From CAVQGM01 sp963712065 (GTDB lineage Bacteria; Actinomycetota; Acidimicrobiia; Acidimicrobiales; Acidimicrobilacustridaceae), in assembly GCA_963712065.1 (NCBI GenBank), contig CAVQGM010000001.1, positions 744,001 through 808,000 of the forward strand: DNA of 64,000 nt, given 5' to 3'. Under the pieces are notes generated by a model. The model saw nothing but the letters and a program-made list of their open reading frames with translations. It did not search any database and was not told the origin of the DNA. The translations under genes were made by a program, and so were the position numbers. This document shows, one piece after another, positions 14,917 through 23,402 of the stretch (position 1 is its first letter; every line of letters begins with the position of its first letter).

Positions 14917-17231
14917 CCGAGGGTCGACGCACCGGCCACCGGCGCGGTCGCGTCGATCGCCGAGTCGGCCTCATCACCCTCATCGGCCCCGTCGGCCCCG
15001 TCGGCCTCGTCGGCCCCCAAGCCCGACCACGTGGGGGCCTGCGGTCCGGCGGCGGGGGTGACGTCGACCGGGATGCCGGTCAGGTGGGCCATGCCCGAGA
15101 TCCGCTCGATGCGATCGGGGCCGTCGGCGGCGAGCAGGTTCACGTTCACCCCGCGCGTGCGCGACGCGACCGACAGGCCGCGCGCGTGTTGGTGCCCCCA
15201 CCCGTGGGGCAGGGCGACCACGCCGGGCATGAGGTCGTCGCTGTGGCGGACGGGCACCCGCACCGTGGCCGTGGCCGAGGCCACGTCGGCCAGATCACCG
15301 TCGGACAGGCCCAGGCGGATGGCATCGTCGGGGTGCACGTAGAGGTGGTTGGTCGTGAAGTCGCCCCTCACCACGTCCTCGTGGTTGTGGGTCCACGAGT
15401 TGTGGGTCTTCACGTGGCGGCGGGTGATGAGCTTGAACCGGTCGCCGGAGGCCAGCTCGCGGGCGTGGTCGGCCTCGAGCTTCGTCGTCGCCTCGACCAA
15501 CACCGGTGGGGCCAGGTGCACCTTGCCGTCGTCGGTGACGACACGTTGGCCGAGGAAGCTGTCGCCCTCGTGATCGGGGCGCAACCGCCCGTGGCCCTCG
15601 CGCACGAGCTTGCCGAAGGTGCCGTTGCCGGTGCCGAGCAGCAGCAGCGACAGCAGCAGCTCCTGGGGCACCTCCGGCCACGGCCGCCGCTTCACCTTGC
15701 CGTTGACCCAGGCCAGGCCCTGCATCGCCTTCTGGGCGACCGACGAGCCGAACAGCCCGGTGCCGCTCACCTTGGCGAGGTCCAGGTAGATCGACGCCTC
15801 GTCGCGCTGACCGGCCTCCGGGGGGACCACCGCCTCGGTGGCCTGCAGGTAGGGCCGGGTCTGCATGCCGAGCATCAGCGGGAAGACGAACGGCAGGTCG
15901 GGACGCTGCAGCGGTGACGTGGCCGGCAGCGCGTAGTGGCCGACCGATGCCGTCTCGTTCAGGTAGATGTCGGTGACGACGAGCAGCTCGAGCTGTTCGA
16001 ACGCCTCACGGAGCCGGCCGCTGTTGGCCATGGTGATCAGCGGGTTGCCACCGGTGACGAACAGCCCCCGGATCTGGCCGTCGCCCGCGGTGAGGATCTC
16101 GTCGGCCAGGATGCCACCGGGGAAGGCGTCGTTCACCGAGCGGAACCGGCCGACGCGCGAGGTCTCGTCGCGGAGCAGGGTGCCGGTCCTGCGCCCGAAG
16201 GCGATGAAGTCGAAGATGCCCTTGCCCACGATCGTGCCGCCGCGACGGTCGAGGTTGCCGGACACGGCGTTGATGCACTCCTGGAGCCAGAAGCACAGCG
16301 AGCCGTTCGAGCCCATGTTGACGCCCGTCGAGCTGTACAGGGCGGCCCCGCCTCGGCCGGTGCCCTCGACGTAGGCGGCGACCAGCTCGCGCAGCGTGGC
16401 GGCGGGAACACGGGTCACCTGCTCGGCCCGCTCGGGCGTCCACGACGCGACGACCCGGGCCAGCTCGTCGAAGCCCGTCATGTGCTCGGCGACCCGCTCG
16501 TGGTCGACGGCGCCGACGGCGAGCAGCTCGTGGAGGAAGGCGAGGAAGAAGAACACGTCGGTGTCGGGGCGGATGAAGACGTGATCGCCGGCAGCCCGGG
16601 CCGACTCCGTGCGCCGCGGGTCGACCACGAACACCTTGCCGCCGCGCTCCTCGATGGCCCGCAGGTGCTTCTGCGGGTTCGACACCTGCAGGAAGCTCCA
16701 CTTCGACACGACGGGGTTGGCGCCGACGACGACGAGGCACTGCGTCTCGCGCAGGTCGGGGAACGGCTGGGAGAACGGGAAGCCGTAGATCTCGCGGGCG
16801 GCGGCGAACTTGTTGGCGCAGTCCTGGGTGGCCGAGGCGAACATGTTCTTCGAGCCGAGCCCGGTCATGAACCCCTGGGCGAACACCGGGTGCAGCACGC
16901 CGAAGCCGGCGGCGGTGCCCACGTACATGGCGAGGGCGTCGGCGCCGTGCTCGCCGTTGATGCGGCGCACCTTCTCCCCGATCTCGCCGAGGGCCTGCTC
17001 CCACGAGATCGGCCACCACTCGTCGCCGATCCGCTTCATCGGCCACTTCAGCCGGTCGGGCGAGTCGTAGAGCTTGTGCTGGGAGATGCCCTTGAAGCAG
17101 GCGAACCCGTCGGTGGTGACGTGGTCGTCGTCGGGTCGGATCCTCGTGATGTGACCGTCCTCGACGGTGACCTCGAGCCCGCAGAGCGCCTCGCAGATCC
17201 GACAGAAGGTGTGGTGCGTCTCCACGCTCAC
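14913..17231 (-). CDS. molybdopterin-dependent oxidoreductase (bis-MGD, formate dehydrogenase/nitrate reductase superfamily)
   Basis: A 772-residue catalytic subunit. The N-terminal [4Fe-4S] site is Cys10, Cys13, Cys17 and Cys45 (CRICEALCG and DGFACFKG). The Mo-ligand position appears to be Cys138 in SATQDCANKF. Cofactor-binding motifs include VVGANPVVSKW, VVDPRRTES, STGVNMGSNGS and the C-terminal molybdopterin-binding domain with THNSWTHNHE and LPHGWGHQHARG. There is no Tat signal, so it is cytoplasmic, and no separate Fe-S or membrane subunit is adjacent. The last ~40 residues are an Asp/Ala-rich low-complexity tail. A paralogue is encoded at 29246-31495. The substrate is unknown. GTG start; GGGGG lies 5-9 bases upstream. 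Confidence 0.9.
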   Translation of the reverse strand: MSVETHHTFCRICEALCGLEVTVEDGHITRIRPDDDHVTTDGFACFKGISQHKLYDSPDRLKWPMKRIGDEWWPISWEQALGEIGEKVRRINGEHGADALAMYVGTAAGFGVLHPVFAQGFMTGLGSKNMFASATQDCANKFAAAREIYGFPFSQPFPDLRETQCLVVVGANPVVSKWSFLQVSNPQKHLRAIEERGGKVFVVDPRRTESARAAGDHVFIRPDTDVFFFLAFLHELLAVGAVDHERVAEHMTGFDELARVVASWTPERAEQVTRVPAATLRELVAAYVEGTGRGGAALYSSTGVNMGSNGSLCFWLQECINAVSGNLDRRGGTIVGKGIFDFIAFGRRTGTLLRDETSRVGRFRSVNDAFPGGILADEILTAGDGQIRGLFVTGGNPLITMANSGRLREAFEQLELLVVTDIYLNETASVGHYALPATSPLQRPDLPFVFPLMLGMQTRPYLQATEAVVPPEAGQRDEASIYLDLAKVSGTGLFGSSVAQKAMQGLAWVNGKVKRRPWPEVPQELLLSLLLLGTGNGTFGKLVREGHGRLRPDHEGDSFLGQRVVTDDGKVHLAPPVLVEATTKLEADHARELASGDRFKLITRRHVKTHNSWTHNHEDVVRGDFTTNHLYVHPDDAIRLGLSDGDLADVASATATVRVPVRHSDDLMPGVVALPHGWGHQHARGLSVASRTRGVNVNLLAADGPDRIERISGMAHLTGIPVDVTPAAGPQAPTWSGLGADEADGADGADEGDEADSAIDATAPVAGASTLG

Positions 17232-17259
17232 GGCAACCCCCGGGTGATCGAGCGAGCGA

Positions 17260-17265
17260 ACGGTA
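17260..17265 (-). promoter_or_regulatory. -10 hexamer for the molybdopterin oxidoreductase gene
   Basis: On the minus strand TACCGT lies 28 bases before the GTG at 17231, leaving a short leader that contains the GGGGG ribosome binding site. Confidence 0.4.
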
Positions 17266-17294
17266 CCGTGCCCGGTGCGGCGACGACGGATCGG

Positions 17295-18143
17295 TCAGGC
17301 GATCGGCGCGTCGGTGCCGGCGTCGCCCTGGTCGGTGCCGGAGTACAGCAGGACCGGCGCACCGAGGGGCATCTGCGGGAACAGCCAGTCCTCGTCGGCG
17401 TAGCTCACCCGCACGCAGCCGTGGCTCGCCGGGTAGCCGGGCACGCTCGTCGACCCGTGCACCGCGAAGCCCCCCTTGAAGTACATGGGTCGGTAGAGCG
17501 TGCCGAGCGGAGCCTTCTCGGCCGCGTCGATCTTGCGTTGCACGACGAAGGCGCCCGTCGGGGTGACCGCCCGAGCCGTGTAGCCGGCCGGGTGGACGTA
17601 GGTCTGGTTGTTGCCGCTCGAGACGTTCAGGATCGACACGCTGCCGTCGGCCGAGGTCACGAACATGATCTGGCGGTCGAGGTCGATCTCGAGGCGCGGG
17701 CCGGGCCCGGTATCGCGCCGGCCGGCAGCGGCGGGTGGGGCGGCGAGGGCGGCCTCGGTCTGGGGGCCGGCGGCGCCGTCGCGCTGGAGCCCGGCCCACT
17801 TCTGGAACGCCATCACCGCCGAGGCGGTCTCGCTGCCGTAGCGGCCGTCGGCCTCGCCGGGCCGGAACCCGAGGAACAGCAGGGCCTGCTGGAGGGCCAG
17901 GACCTCGGGCCCCTCCGTGCCCTCGCGCAGCACGTCGGGCGGAGGCGGGACGGTCGTGGTGGTGGTCGGTGGGGCCGTCGACGTGGTCGTGGGCGCCACC
18001 GACGTGGTGGTGCTGCGGACGGTCTCGGGCGGAGCGGCACCCGAGCCGGCGTCGTCGTCGCCGGCACACGCGGTCACCAGGAACGGCCCGACGACGAGCG
18101 CCGGGAGCGCGAGGAGCGCCGTGGCGCGGACCCGGAACGGCAT
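17295..18143 (-). CDS. L,D-transpeptidase lipoprotein with peptidoglycan-binding domain
   Basis: A 282-residue exported cell-wall enzyme. The signal peptide (FRVRATALLALPALVV) ends in a lipobox LVTAC, so the protein is probably a lipoprotein. A Thr/Pro-rich linker leads to a PG-binding-1 domain (REGTEGPEVLALQQALLFLG to AFQKWAGLQRDGAAGPQT). The YkuD catalytic domain follows, with the hallmark HGSTSVPGYPASHGCVR containing the catalytic His and Cys. It should form 3-3 cross-links or attach proteins to peptidoglycan. The ATG at 18143 is preceded by TACGCT at 8 bases and no ribosome binding site. It is divergent from the MDR reductase gene; the two -10 hexamers overlap by two bases. Confidence 0.92.
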   Translation of the reverse strand: MPFRVRATALLALPALVVGPFLVTACAGDDDAGSGAAPPETVRSTTTSVAPTTTSTAPPTTTTTVPPPPDVLREGTEGPEVLALQQALLFLGFRPGEADGRYGSETASAVMAFQKWAGLQRDGAAGPQTEAALAAPPAAAGRRDTGPGPRLEIDLDRQIMFVTSADGSVSILNVSSGNNQTYVHPAGYTARAVTPTGAFVVQRKIDAAEKAPLGTLYRPMYFKGGFAVHGSTSVPGYPASHGCVRVSYADEDWLFPQMPLGAPVLLYSGTDQGDAGTDAPIA

Positions 18144-18151
18144 GGCGGACC

Positions 18152-18161
18152 AGCGTAGGCT
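18152..18161. promoter_or_regulatory. overlapping divergent -10 elements of two leaderless genes
   Basis: Minus-strand TACGCT (18152-18157) lies 8 bases before the ATG of the transpeptidase gene, and plus-strand TAGGCT (18156-18161) lies 8 bases before the GTG of the reductase gene. Only 26 bases separate the two start codons, so the promoters must be mutually exclusive at any instant. Confidence 0.55.
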
Positions 18162-18169
18162 CCCGGCCC

Positions 18170-19201
18170 GTGTCCGCGACCGCACCACCCCCGCTGAACC
18201 GCCAGATCGTCCTCGCCCGGCGGCCCGAGGGGCTCGTCACCGACGACGACTTCACCATCGTCGACGCCCCGATGCACGAGCTGGTCGAGGGCGAGGCCCT
18301 CATGCGCACCGTCTACCTCGGCATGGACGCCACCGTCCGCACCTGGCTCAACCGGGGCGAGGGCTACCTGCCCGCGGTGGAGATCGGCGAGGTGGTGCGC
18401 TGCAGCGGCATCGGCGAGGTGGTCGCCACCAGCACCGACGTGTACGCCGTCGGCGACCTCGTGTACTCGCTCGGCGGGTGGCAGGAGTACGCCGTCGTGC
18501 GCGACGACATGTTCACCACCCCGCTCGAGCCGGGCACCGACCTGAAGTCGATGATGAGCGTGTTCGGTTCGACCGGCGCCGCCGCCTACTTCGGCCTGCT
18601 CGACATCGGTGATCCGCAGCCGGGCGAGACGGTCGTCGTGTCGGCCGCCGCCGGTGCCACGGGGTCGCTGGCCGGCCAGATCGCCAAGATCAAGGGGTGC
18701 CGCGTGGTCGGCATCGCCGGCACCGACGAGAAGTGCCGTTGGGTCGTGGAGGAGCTCGGCTTCGACGCGTGCATCAACCACCGCACCGCCGACCTGGCCG
18801 CCGCCCTGAAGGAGCACTGCCCCGATCGGGTGGACGTCTACTTCGACAACGTCGGCGGCCGCATCCTCGACGCCGTGCTCGGTGCCCTCGCCCTGCACGG
18901 GCGGGTGATCCTGTGCGGCGCCATCGCCGTCTACAACGACAAGGGCCGCCCGCCGGGCCCGAGCAACTACCTCAACCTGATCGCCCGCCGCGGCAAGATG
19001 CAGGGCTTCATCACCCTCGACTCGTGGGACCGGTTCCCCGAGTGCATGGCCCAGCTCGGCCAGTGGGCCGCCGAGGGCAAGCTCAAGTGGCGGGAGGAGC
19101 TGGTCGAGGGCCTCGAGCAGTGCCCCCGGGCCCTCAACATGCTCTTCACCGGCGAGAACTCGGGCAAGGTCGTCGTCCAGGTCGCCCCCGAGTCCCCCTG
19201 A
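18170..19201 (+). CDS. zinc-less MDR NADPH-dependent oxidoreductase (curcumin/2-alkenal reductase type)
   Basis: A 343-residue medium-chain dehydrogenase of the LTB4 12-hydroxydehydrogenase/curcumin reductase branch, which reduces C=C bonds of enones using NADPH. The family N-terminus is visible (NRQIVLARRPEGLVTDDDF). The nucleotide-binding loop is AAAGATGSLAGQIAKIKGC, followed by VYFDNVGGRILDAVLG. No zinc ligands are present. The frame is open far upstream, but GTG 18170 is 8 bases after a TAGGCT hexamer and begins the homology. It is convergent with the propionyl-CoA synthetase gene, with a large inverted repeat between the two. Confidence 0.88.
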   Translation: MSATAPPPLNRQIVLARRPEGLVTDDDFTIVDAPMHELVEGEALMRTVYLGMDATVRTWLNRGEGYLPAVEIGEVVRCSGIGEVVATSTDVYAVGDLVYSLGGWQEYAVVRDDMFTTPLEPGTDLKSMMSVFGSTGAAAYFGLLDIGDPQPGETVVVSAAAGATGSLAGQIAKIKGCRVVGIAGTDEKCRWVVEELGFDACINHRTADLAAALKEHCPDRVDVYFDNVGGRILDAVLGALALHGRVILCGAIAVYNDKGRPPGPSNYLNLIARRGKMQGFITLDSWDRFPECMAQLGQWAAEGKLKWREELVEGLEQCPRALNMLFTGENSGKVVVQVAPESP

Positions 19202-19210
19202 CCACCCCCC

Positions 19211-19259
19211 AACTGGTTGCGGGAACCCGGCGTCAGAGGCACCGAATCCGCAACCAGTT
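19211..19259. terminator. 12-bp perfect inverted repeat between convergent genes
   Basis: AACTGGTTGCGG (19211-19222) and CCGCAACCAGTT (19248-19259) are perfect inverted copies with a 25-base centre, occupying most of the 62-base gap between two convergent genes. A bidirectional terminator is the simplest reading. The arms lack a T-tract and the loop is unusually long. Confidence 0.55.
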
Positions 19260-19263
19260 CGAG

Positions 19264-21186
19264 CTAGGGGTGCAGGACGGGACCCAGTTCGTCGAGGACG
19301 GCGGGGTCGTCGATGGTGGAGGGGACGGTGAAGTCCCGGCCGTCGGCGATGGCCCGCATGGTCGCCCGGAGGATCTTGCCCGATCGGGTCTTCGGCAGCC
19401 GGGGTACGACGTGGGCGGTCTTGAAGGCGGCGACCGGGCCGATCTCGGCCCGCACCATCGCCACCAGCTCGGCCTCGATCACCTCCGGATCGGCCTCGAC
19501 GCCGGCCTTGAGCACGACCAGGCCGACGGGCATCTGCCCCTTGAGCTCGTCGGCCACGCCGATCACCGCGCACTCGGCCACCGAGGGGTGGGTGGCGACG
19601 ACCTCCTCCATGGCCCCGGTCGAGAGGCGATGGCCGGCGACGTTGACGACGTCGTCGATGCGGCCCATCACGAACAGGTAGCCGTCGTCGTCGAGGTGGC
19701 CGCCGTCGCCGGTGAGGTAGTAGCCGGGGTAGCGCGACAGGTACGACGAGACGAACCGGTCGTCGTCGTTCCACAGCGTGGGGAGCGACCCCGGCGGCAG
19801 CGGCAGCCGGATGGCGATGGCGCCCTCGTGGCCCGGCGGCACCTGTTCCCCGGCCTCGTCGAGCACGTGCACGTCGTAGCCGGGCACCGCACGGGTCGGT
19901 GAGCCGGGCTTCACGGCCAGGCGCTCGATCCCGAGGCAGTTGGCGGCCACCGGCCACCCCGTCTCGGTCTGCCACCAGTGGTCGACCACTGGGACGGCGT
20001 CCGGATCGGCGTTGCCGCGGTTCACGAGGGCCCGGGCCCACTCGTAGGTGTCGGGGTCGGTGCGTTCCCCGGCGAGGAACAGCGCCCGGAAGGCGCCGAG
20101 GTCGTAGCGGTCGAGGTGGGCGCCGTCCGGATCCTCCTTCTTGATGGCCCGGAACGCGGTCGGCGCGGTGAACAGCACCGACACGCCGTGGTCGGCGATC
20201 ACCCGCCAGAACGCGCCGGCGTCCGGCGTGCCCACCGGCTTGCCCTCGTAGAGCACGGTCGTGTCCCCGGACAGCAAGGGCCCGTAGACGATGTAGCTGT
20301 GGCCGACGACCCAGCCGACGTCGCTGGCCGCCCAGAAGACCTCCCCCGGCGACATGCCGTAGACGTTGGCCATGCTCCAGCGGAGGGCGACGGCGTGGCC
20401 GCCGTTGTCGCGCACCACGCCCTTGGGTCGCCCCGTGGTCCCCGAGGTGTAGAGGACGTAGAGCGGGTCGGTCGCGGCGACCGCGACGCACGGGACCGAC
20501 GGCGCGCCGGCCACGGCGTCGACCCACGAGACGTCGCGACCATCGACGAGCGAGGCCTCGACCATCGGCCGCTGCAGGACGATGCACCGCTCGGGGGCCG
20601 CGGTGCCCGACAGCTCGATCGCCCGGTCGAGCAGCGGCTTGTACTCGATCACCCGCTCGCCTTCGACGCCACACGACGCCGACACGACCACCTTCGGCCG
20701 GGCGTCGTCGATGCGGATGGCCAGCTCGTGGGGGGCGAAGCCGCCGAACACGACCGAGTGGACGGCTCCGAGCCGGGCGCAGGCGAGCATGGCGATGGCG
20801 GCCTCGGGCACCATCGGCATGTAGATCACGACGCGGTCGCCCTTCTCCACGCCGAGGCCCGCGAGGGCGCCGGCGAAACGCGCCACCTCGTCACGCAGCT
20901 CGCGATACGTGAACCGGCGAACGGATCCGGTGACCGGGCTGTCGTGGATCAGGGCGACCTGGTCGGCCCGGACCCGGTCGATGCCGTCGCCGCCGTCGAC
21001 CCACCGGTCGAGGGCGTTGAAGCAGGTGTTGAGCTCGCCGCCGGTGAACCACCGGTACCAGGGTGGGGAGTCGGCGTCGATCACGCGTGCAGGGGGCGTG
21101 TCCCAGTGGATGGCGGTGGCAGCGTCGCCCCAGAACCCCTCGGGGTCCTCGAGGCTGCGTCGGTGGAGATCGTCGAGCGCGCCCAT
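19264..21186 (-). CDS. prpE: propionyl-CoA synthetase
   Basis: A 640-residue AMP-forming acyl-CoA synthetase. The N-terminal NTCFNALDRWVD, the VIYMPMVPEAAIAMLACARL stretch and VVFGGFAPHELAIRIDDARP are characteristic of PrpE rather than acetyl-CoA synthetase. The AMP-binding P-loop is YTSGTTGRPKGVV, and the acetylatable catalytic Lys lies in the C-terminal RSGKILR. It activates propionate to propionyl-CoA in the cytoplasm, as expected when odd-chain or steroid side chains are degraded. I chose ATG 21186; a TTG 9 bases upstream is in frame but TACGTT lies 7 bases before the ATG. No carrier or methylcitrate genes adjoin it. Confidence 0.9.
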   Translation of the reverse strand: MGALDDLHRRSLEDPEGFWGDAATAIHWDTPPARVIDADSPPWYRWFTGGELNTCFNALDRWVDGGDGIDRVRADQVALIHDSPVTGSVRRFTYRELRDEVARFAGALAGLGVEKGDRVVIYMPMVPEAAIAMLACARLGAVHSVVFGGFAPHELAIRIDDARPKVVVSASCGVEGERVIEYKPLLDRAIELSGTAAPERCIVLQRPMVEASLVDGRDVSWVDAVAGAPSVPCVAVAATDPLYVLYTSGTTGRPKGVVRDNGGHAVALRWSMANVYGMSPGEVFWAASDVGWVVGHSYIVYGPLLSGDTTVLYEGKPVGTPDAGAFWRVIADHGVSVLFTAPTAFRAIKKEDPDGAHLDRYDLGAFRALFLAGERTDPDTYEWARALVNRGNADPDAVPVVDHWWQTETGWPVAANCLGIERLAVKPGSPTRAVPGYDVHVLDEAGEQVPPGHEGAIAIRLPLPPGSLPTLWNDDDRFVSSYLSRYPGYYLTGDGGHLDDDGYLFVMGRIDDVVNVAGHRLSTGAMEEVVATHPSVAECAVIGVADELKGQMPVGLVVLKAGVEADPEVIEAELVAMVRAEIGPVAAFKTAHVVPRLPKTRSGKILRATMRAIADGRDFTVPSTIDDPAVLDELGPVLHP

Positions 21187-21193
21187 GGCGGGC

Positions 21194-21199
21194 AACGTA
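21194..21199 (-). promoter_or_regulatory. -10 hexamer of a leaderless promoter for prpE
   Basis: On the minus strand TACGTT lies 7 bases before the ATG at 21186, with no ribosome binding site. Confidence 0.5.
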
Positions 21200-21230
21200 G
21201 TCCGTGCCGCCGTCGCGCTCCCCGGGTCGG

Positions 21231-22208
21231 TCAGGCCCCGGTGACCAGCGCGACCTTCCCCGTGACGCGGCGCTCGAGCAGGTCACGCAAGGCGTCGGCG
21301 GCCCGCTCGAGCGGATAGGTGGTGGGCGCCACGGGGTGGAGCCGCCCCTCGGCCACGAGCGCACCGAGCTCGTCGAGCAGCTCGCCCTGCGCCTTCGGGT
21401 CGCGCATCGACCAGGCGCCCCAGTCGACGCCGACGATGGTGCGGTTGTTGAGCAGCACCTGGTTCAGCGGGATCCTGGGGATCGAGCCGGCGGCGAAGCC
21501 GATCACCACGTAGCGGCCGCCCCATCGCAGGGCCCGAAGGGCAGGCTCGGCGGCGTCGCCACCGATCGGGTCGACGACCACGTCGACACCGCCGTCGCCG
21601 AGCTCGCGGGCCCGGGCCTTCAGGTCCTCGTACGTGGTGTCGATGGCCGCCTCCGCCCCCATCACCGTGGCCAGCATCCGCTTCTCGTCGGTCGACGCCG
21701 CGGCGATGGCCCGGGCCCCGAGGGCGGTGGCCACGTCGATGGCGGCGAGCCCGACGCCCCCGCCGGCCCCGAGCACGAGCACGACCTCGCCCTCGGCGAG
21801 CGAGGTGCGCCGGGTGAGGGCGAACAGGGCGGTGGCGTAGCTCTGGATGAAGGTGGCGGCGCGTGGCGCGTCGAGGTCGCCCGGCACGGGCACCACCTGG
21901 CGGGCACCGAGCACCACCTGGTCGGCGTAGCCGCCGAGGCCGGGCATGGCCATGACCCGATCGCCGACGGCGACGGCGACGACACCCTCGCCGAGCTGGC
22001 GCACCACGCCGGCCACCTCGCTGCCGGGCACGAACGGCAGTGGCGGCTTGATCTGGTACTCCCCGGACACGAAGAGGGCATCGACGTAGTTGACGCCGAC
22101 GGCCTCGACCTCGACGAGCACCTGGCCGGGCCCGGGGGCAGGCGCCTCGCGCTCCTCGACGACGAGGACCTCGGGCGGGCCCAACTGGCGGCAGACGACG
22201 GCTCGCAT
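21231..22208 (-). CDS. NADPH:quinone oxidoreductase-family MDR protein
   Basis: A 325-residue zinc-less medium-chain dehydrogenase. The N-terminal MRAVVCRQLGPPEVLVVEE, VEAVGVNYVDALFVSG and PFVPGSEVAGVV are classic for QOR proteins, and the dinucleotide loop is VLGAGGGVGLAAIDVA near residue 144. It reduces quinones or enones with NADPH in the cytoplasm. It is the last gene of the minus-strand run that includes the MauA-like cluster: 21 bases separate it from the orphan 160-residue gene, and it has its own ribosome binding site GGGAGGG. Whether it serves that cluster or is only co-transcribed cannot be told. Confidence 0.88.
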   Translation of the reverse strand: MRAVVCRQLGPPEVLVVEEREAPAPGPGQVLVEVEAVGVNYVDALFVSGEYQIKPPLPFVPGSEVAGVVRQLGEGVVAVAVGDRVMAMPGLGGYADQVVLGARQVVPVPGDLDAPRAATFIQSYATALFALTRRTSLAEGEVVLVLGAGGGVGLAAIDVATALGARAIAAASTDEKRMLATVMGAEAAIDTTYEDLKARARELGDGGVDVVVDPIGGDAAEPALRALRWGGRYVVIGFAAGSIPRIPLNQVLLNNRTIVGVDWGAWSMRDPKAQGELLDELGALVAEGRLHPVAPTTYPLERAADALRDLLERRVTGKVALVTGA

Positions 22209-22229
22209 CAGACCCTCCCGACCGGGGCC

Positions 22230-22712
22230 CTAGCCCAGGTCGACGCCGGCGAGCGCCTTGTTGACCTCGGGCACGAGGATGGCCCGGGTGTTGTAGCTGC
22301 CGAGCACCACGTAGAGGCAGAACGCCCGACCGTTGTGGGTGAAGAACGACTGGTGACCGGCTTGGCCGGCGATGGTGCGCTGCATGGTGTCGGGCGAGAA
22401 GTCCGACGGCGACAGCGGCCACGGAATCCCTTTGCCAGCGAACAGGGCTGAACCGGCCTCCTCGGCGGGGTGTTCGAGGATCGAGATGAAGATGCCGCCG
22501 CGCCCCATCTGCTCCACCGCCCCTCCGCCGTAGTCACCTCTCGTGGAGGGCAGGGGGAAGTTGGCGATGTGGATGATCGGCGTCGGCGTCTCGGCCTGGG
22601 CGAACCGACCACCGGGGAGGGCAGGGGCGGCCCAGGAGGTGCGCTGGTAGATCTCGCCGTCCCAGCCGGTCGGGGGGGAGGCGGCGAGGCCGTAGGCGGT
22701 GATGTCGACCAT
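22230..22712 (-). CDS. orphan 160-residue protein in the MauA-like operon
   Basis: No family was recognised. The protein has no signal peptide or membrane segment, is rich in Gly, Pro and aromatic residues (TSWAAPALPGGRF, IIHIANFPLPSTRGDYGG) and contains one Cys (RAFCLYVVLGSYNT). The ending VPEVNKALAGVDLG looks like a folded globular terminus. AAGGAG precedes the ATG by 6 bases, and the gene starts 9 bases after the stop of the membrane-protein gene, so it is certainly part of the operon. Codon use and GC content match its neighbours. A cytoplasmic accessory role for the exported system is a guess from position. Confidence 0.75.
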   Translation of the reverse strand: MVDITAYGLAASPPTGWDGEIYQRTSWAAPALPGGRFAQAETPTPIIHIANFPLPSTRGDYGGGAVEQMGRGGIFISILEHPAEEAGSALFAGKGIPWPLSPSDFSPDTMQRTIAGQAGHQSFFTHNGRAFCLYVVLGSYNTRAILVPEVNKALAGVDLG

Positions 22713-22721
22713 GGGTGCTCC

Positions 22722-23318
22722 TTAGCGGATGGCGACGGCTGCGGCCGCCACGACGACGAGGGCGTCCGCGCCGACGGTCGCCGCCTGGGCGACCGGTGCG
22801 GAGGATTGCAGCCGGCGGTGGAACGCCAGCAGGGCGTCGGGGGTCTGGACCCGGGACGCCGAGAGGATGACGAGGCCACGGGCCAACCCGAACGTGGCGC
22901 CGATGAGGGCGCCGAGCGCCGGTGACGCGGTGAGCAAGGCGAGGGCGAACACGAGGTAGATGGTGGCCGCGGTCACGACCGTCACCAGCCCCATGCCCAA
23001 CTCGAAGCCCCAGCCGAAGCCGTAGACCCAGCCGCGGTAGATCGTGGTCCAGTCCTCGTTGACCTGATGGCGGGTGCGCGGCAGGTCCAGTCGCCCGCCG
23101 GATGCGTCGAAGGCCAGCGCGGCCAACCCGAGCACGAGGGCGGCGACGGCGAGTTGGGTCGTCGAGGGGTCGAGCCACCGCAACGGCATCCCGAGCAGCC
23201 CGAACACGACGCCGGTCGACGCGCCGCCCAGCGTGGCGCCGACCAGGTAGGCGGTGACCGTGAGCCACCATCGGTTTCCCCGGCTCCGCTCCCCGAGCGG
23301 AGTGATGCTCGACAGCAT
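22722..23318 (-). CDS. multi-pass membrane protein of the MauA-like operon
   Basis: A 198-residue membrane protein with about five or six helices, including LTVTAYLVGATLGGASTGV, TQLAVAALVLGLAAL, FELGMGLVTVVTAATI and ADALVVVAAAAVAI. Conserved-looking polar features are NEDWTTIYRGWVYGFGWGFE, rich in aromatic residues, and a basic segment before the last helix. No cysteine pair is present, so it is not a DsbD/CcdA electron carrier by itself. The start has the ribosome binding site GAGGGGA 4 bases ahead and lies 9 bases after the stop of a 24-residue peptide gene. The family was not recognised; a role as membrane partner of the redoxin is conjecture. Confidence 0.75.
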   Translation of the reverse strand: MLSSITPLGERSRGNRWWLTVTAYLVGATLGGASTGVVFGLLGMPLRWLDPSTTQLAVAALVLGLAALAFDASGGRLDLPRTRHQVNEDWTTIYRGWVYGFGWGFELGMGLVTVVTAATIYLVFALALLTASPALGALIGATFGLARGLVILSASRVQTPDALLAFHRRLQSSAPVAQAATVGADALVVVAAAAVAIR

Positions 23319-23327
23319 CGATTCCCC

Positions 23328-23402
23328 TCAGGGCGACCAGGTCGACTTGATGGCGCCGACCACCGCGGCCACGAGCCCGGCGACCAGGAGCGCGGGAGGC
23401 AT
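23328..23402 (-). CDS. 24-residue membrane peptide
   Basis: The ATG at 23402 overlaps the stop of the redoxin gene as ATGA, and the frame runs for 24 codons to a TGA 9 bases before the next start. The product begins MPPALLVAGLVAAVV and ends GAIKSTWSP: one short hydrophobic helix with a basic and aromatic end. The exact 4-base overlap upstream and tight spacing downstream match the coupling between real genes in this operon, which argues against chance. A small membrane subunit, for example stabilising the MauE or membrane-protein partner, is possible. No homologue is recognised. Confidence 0.6.
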   Translation of the reverse strand: MPPALLVAGLVAAVVGAIKSTWSP

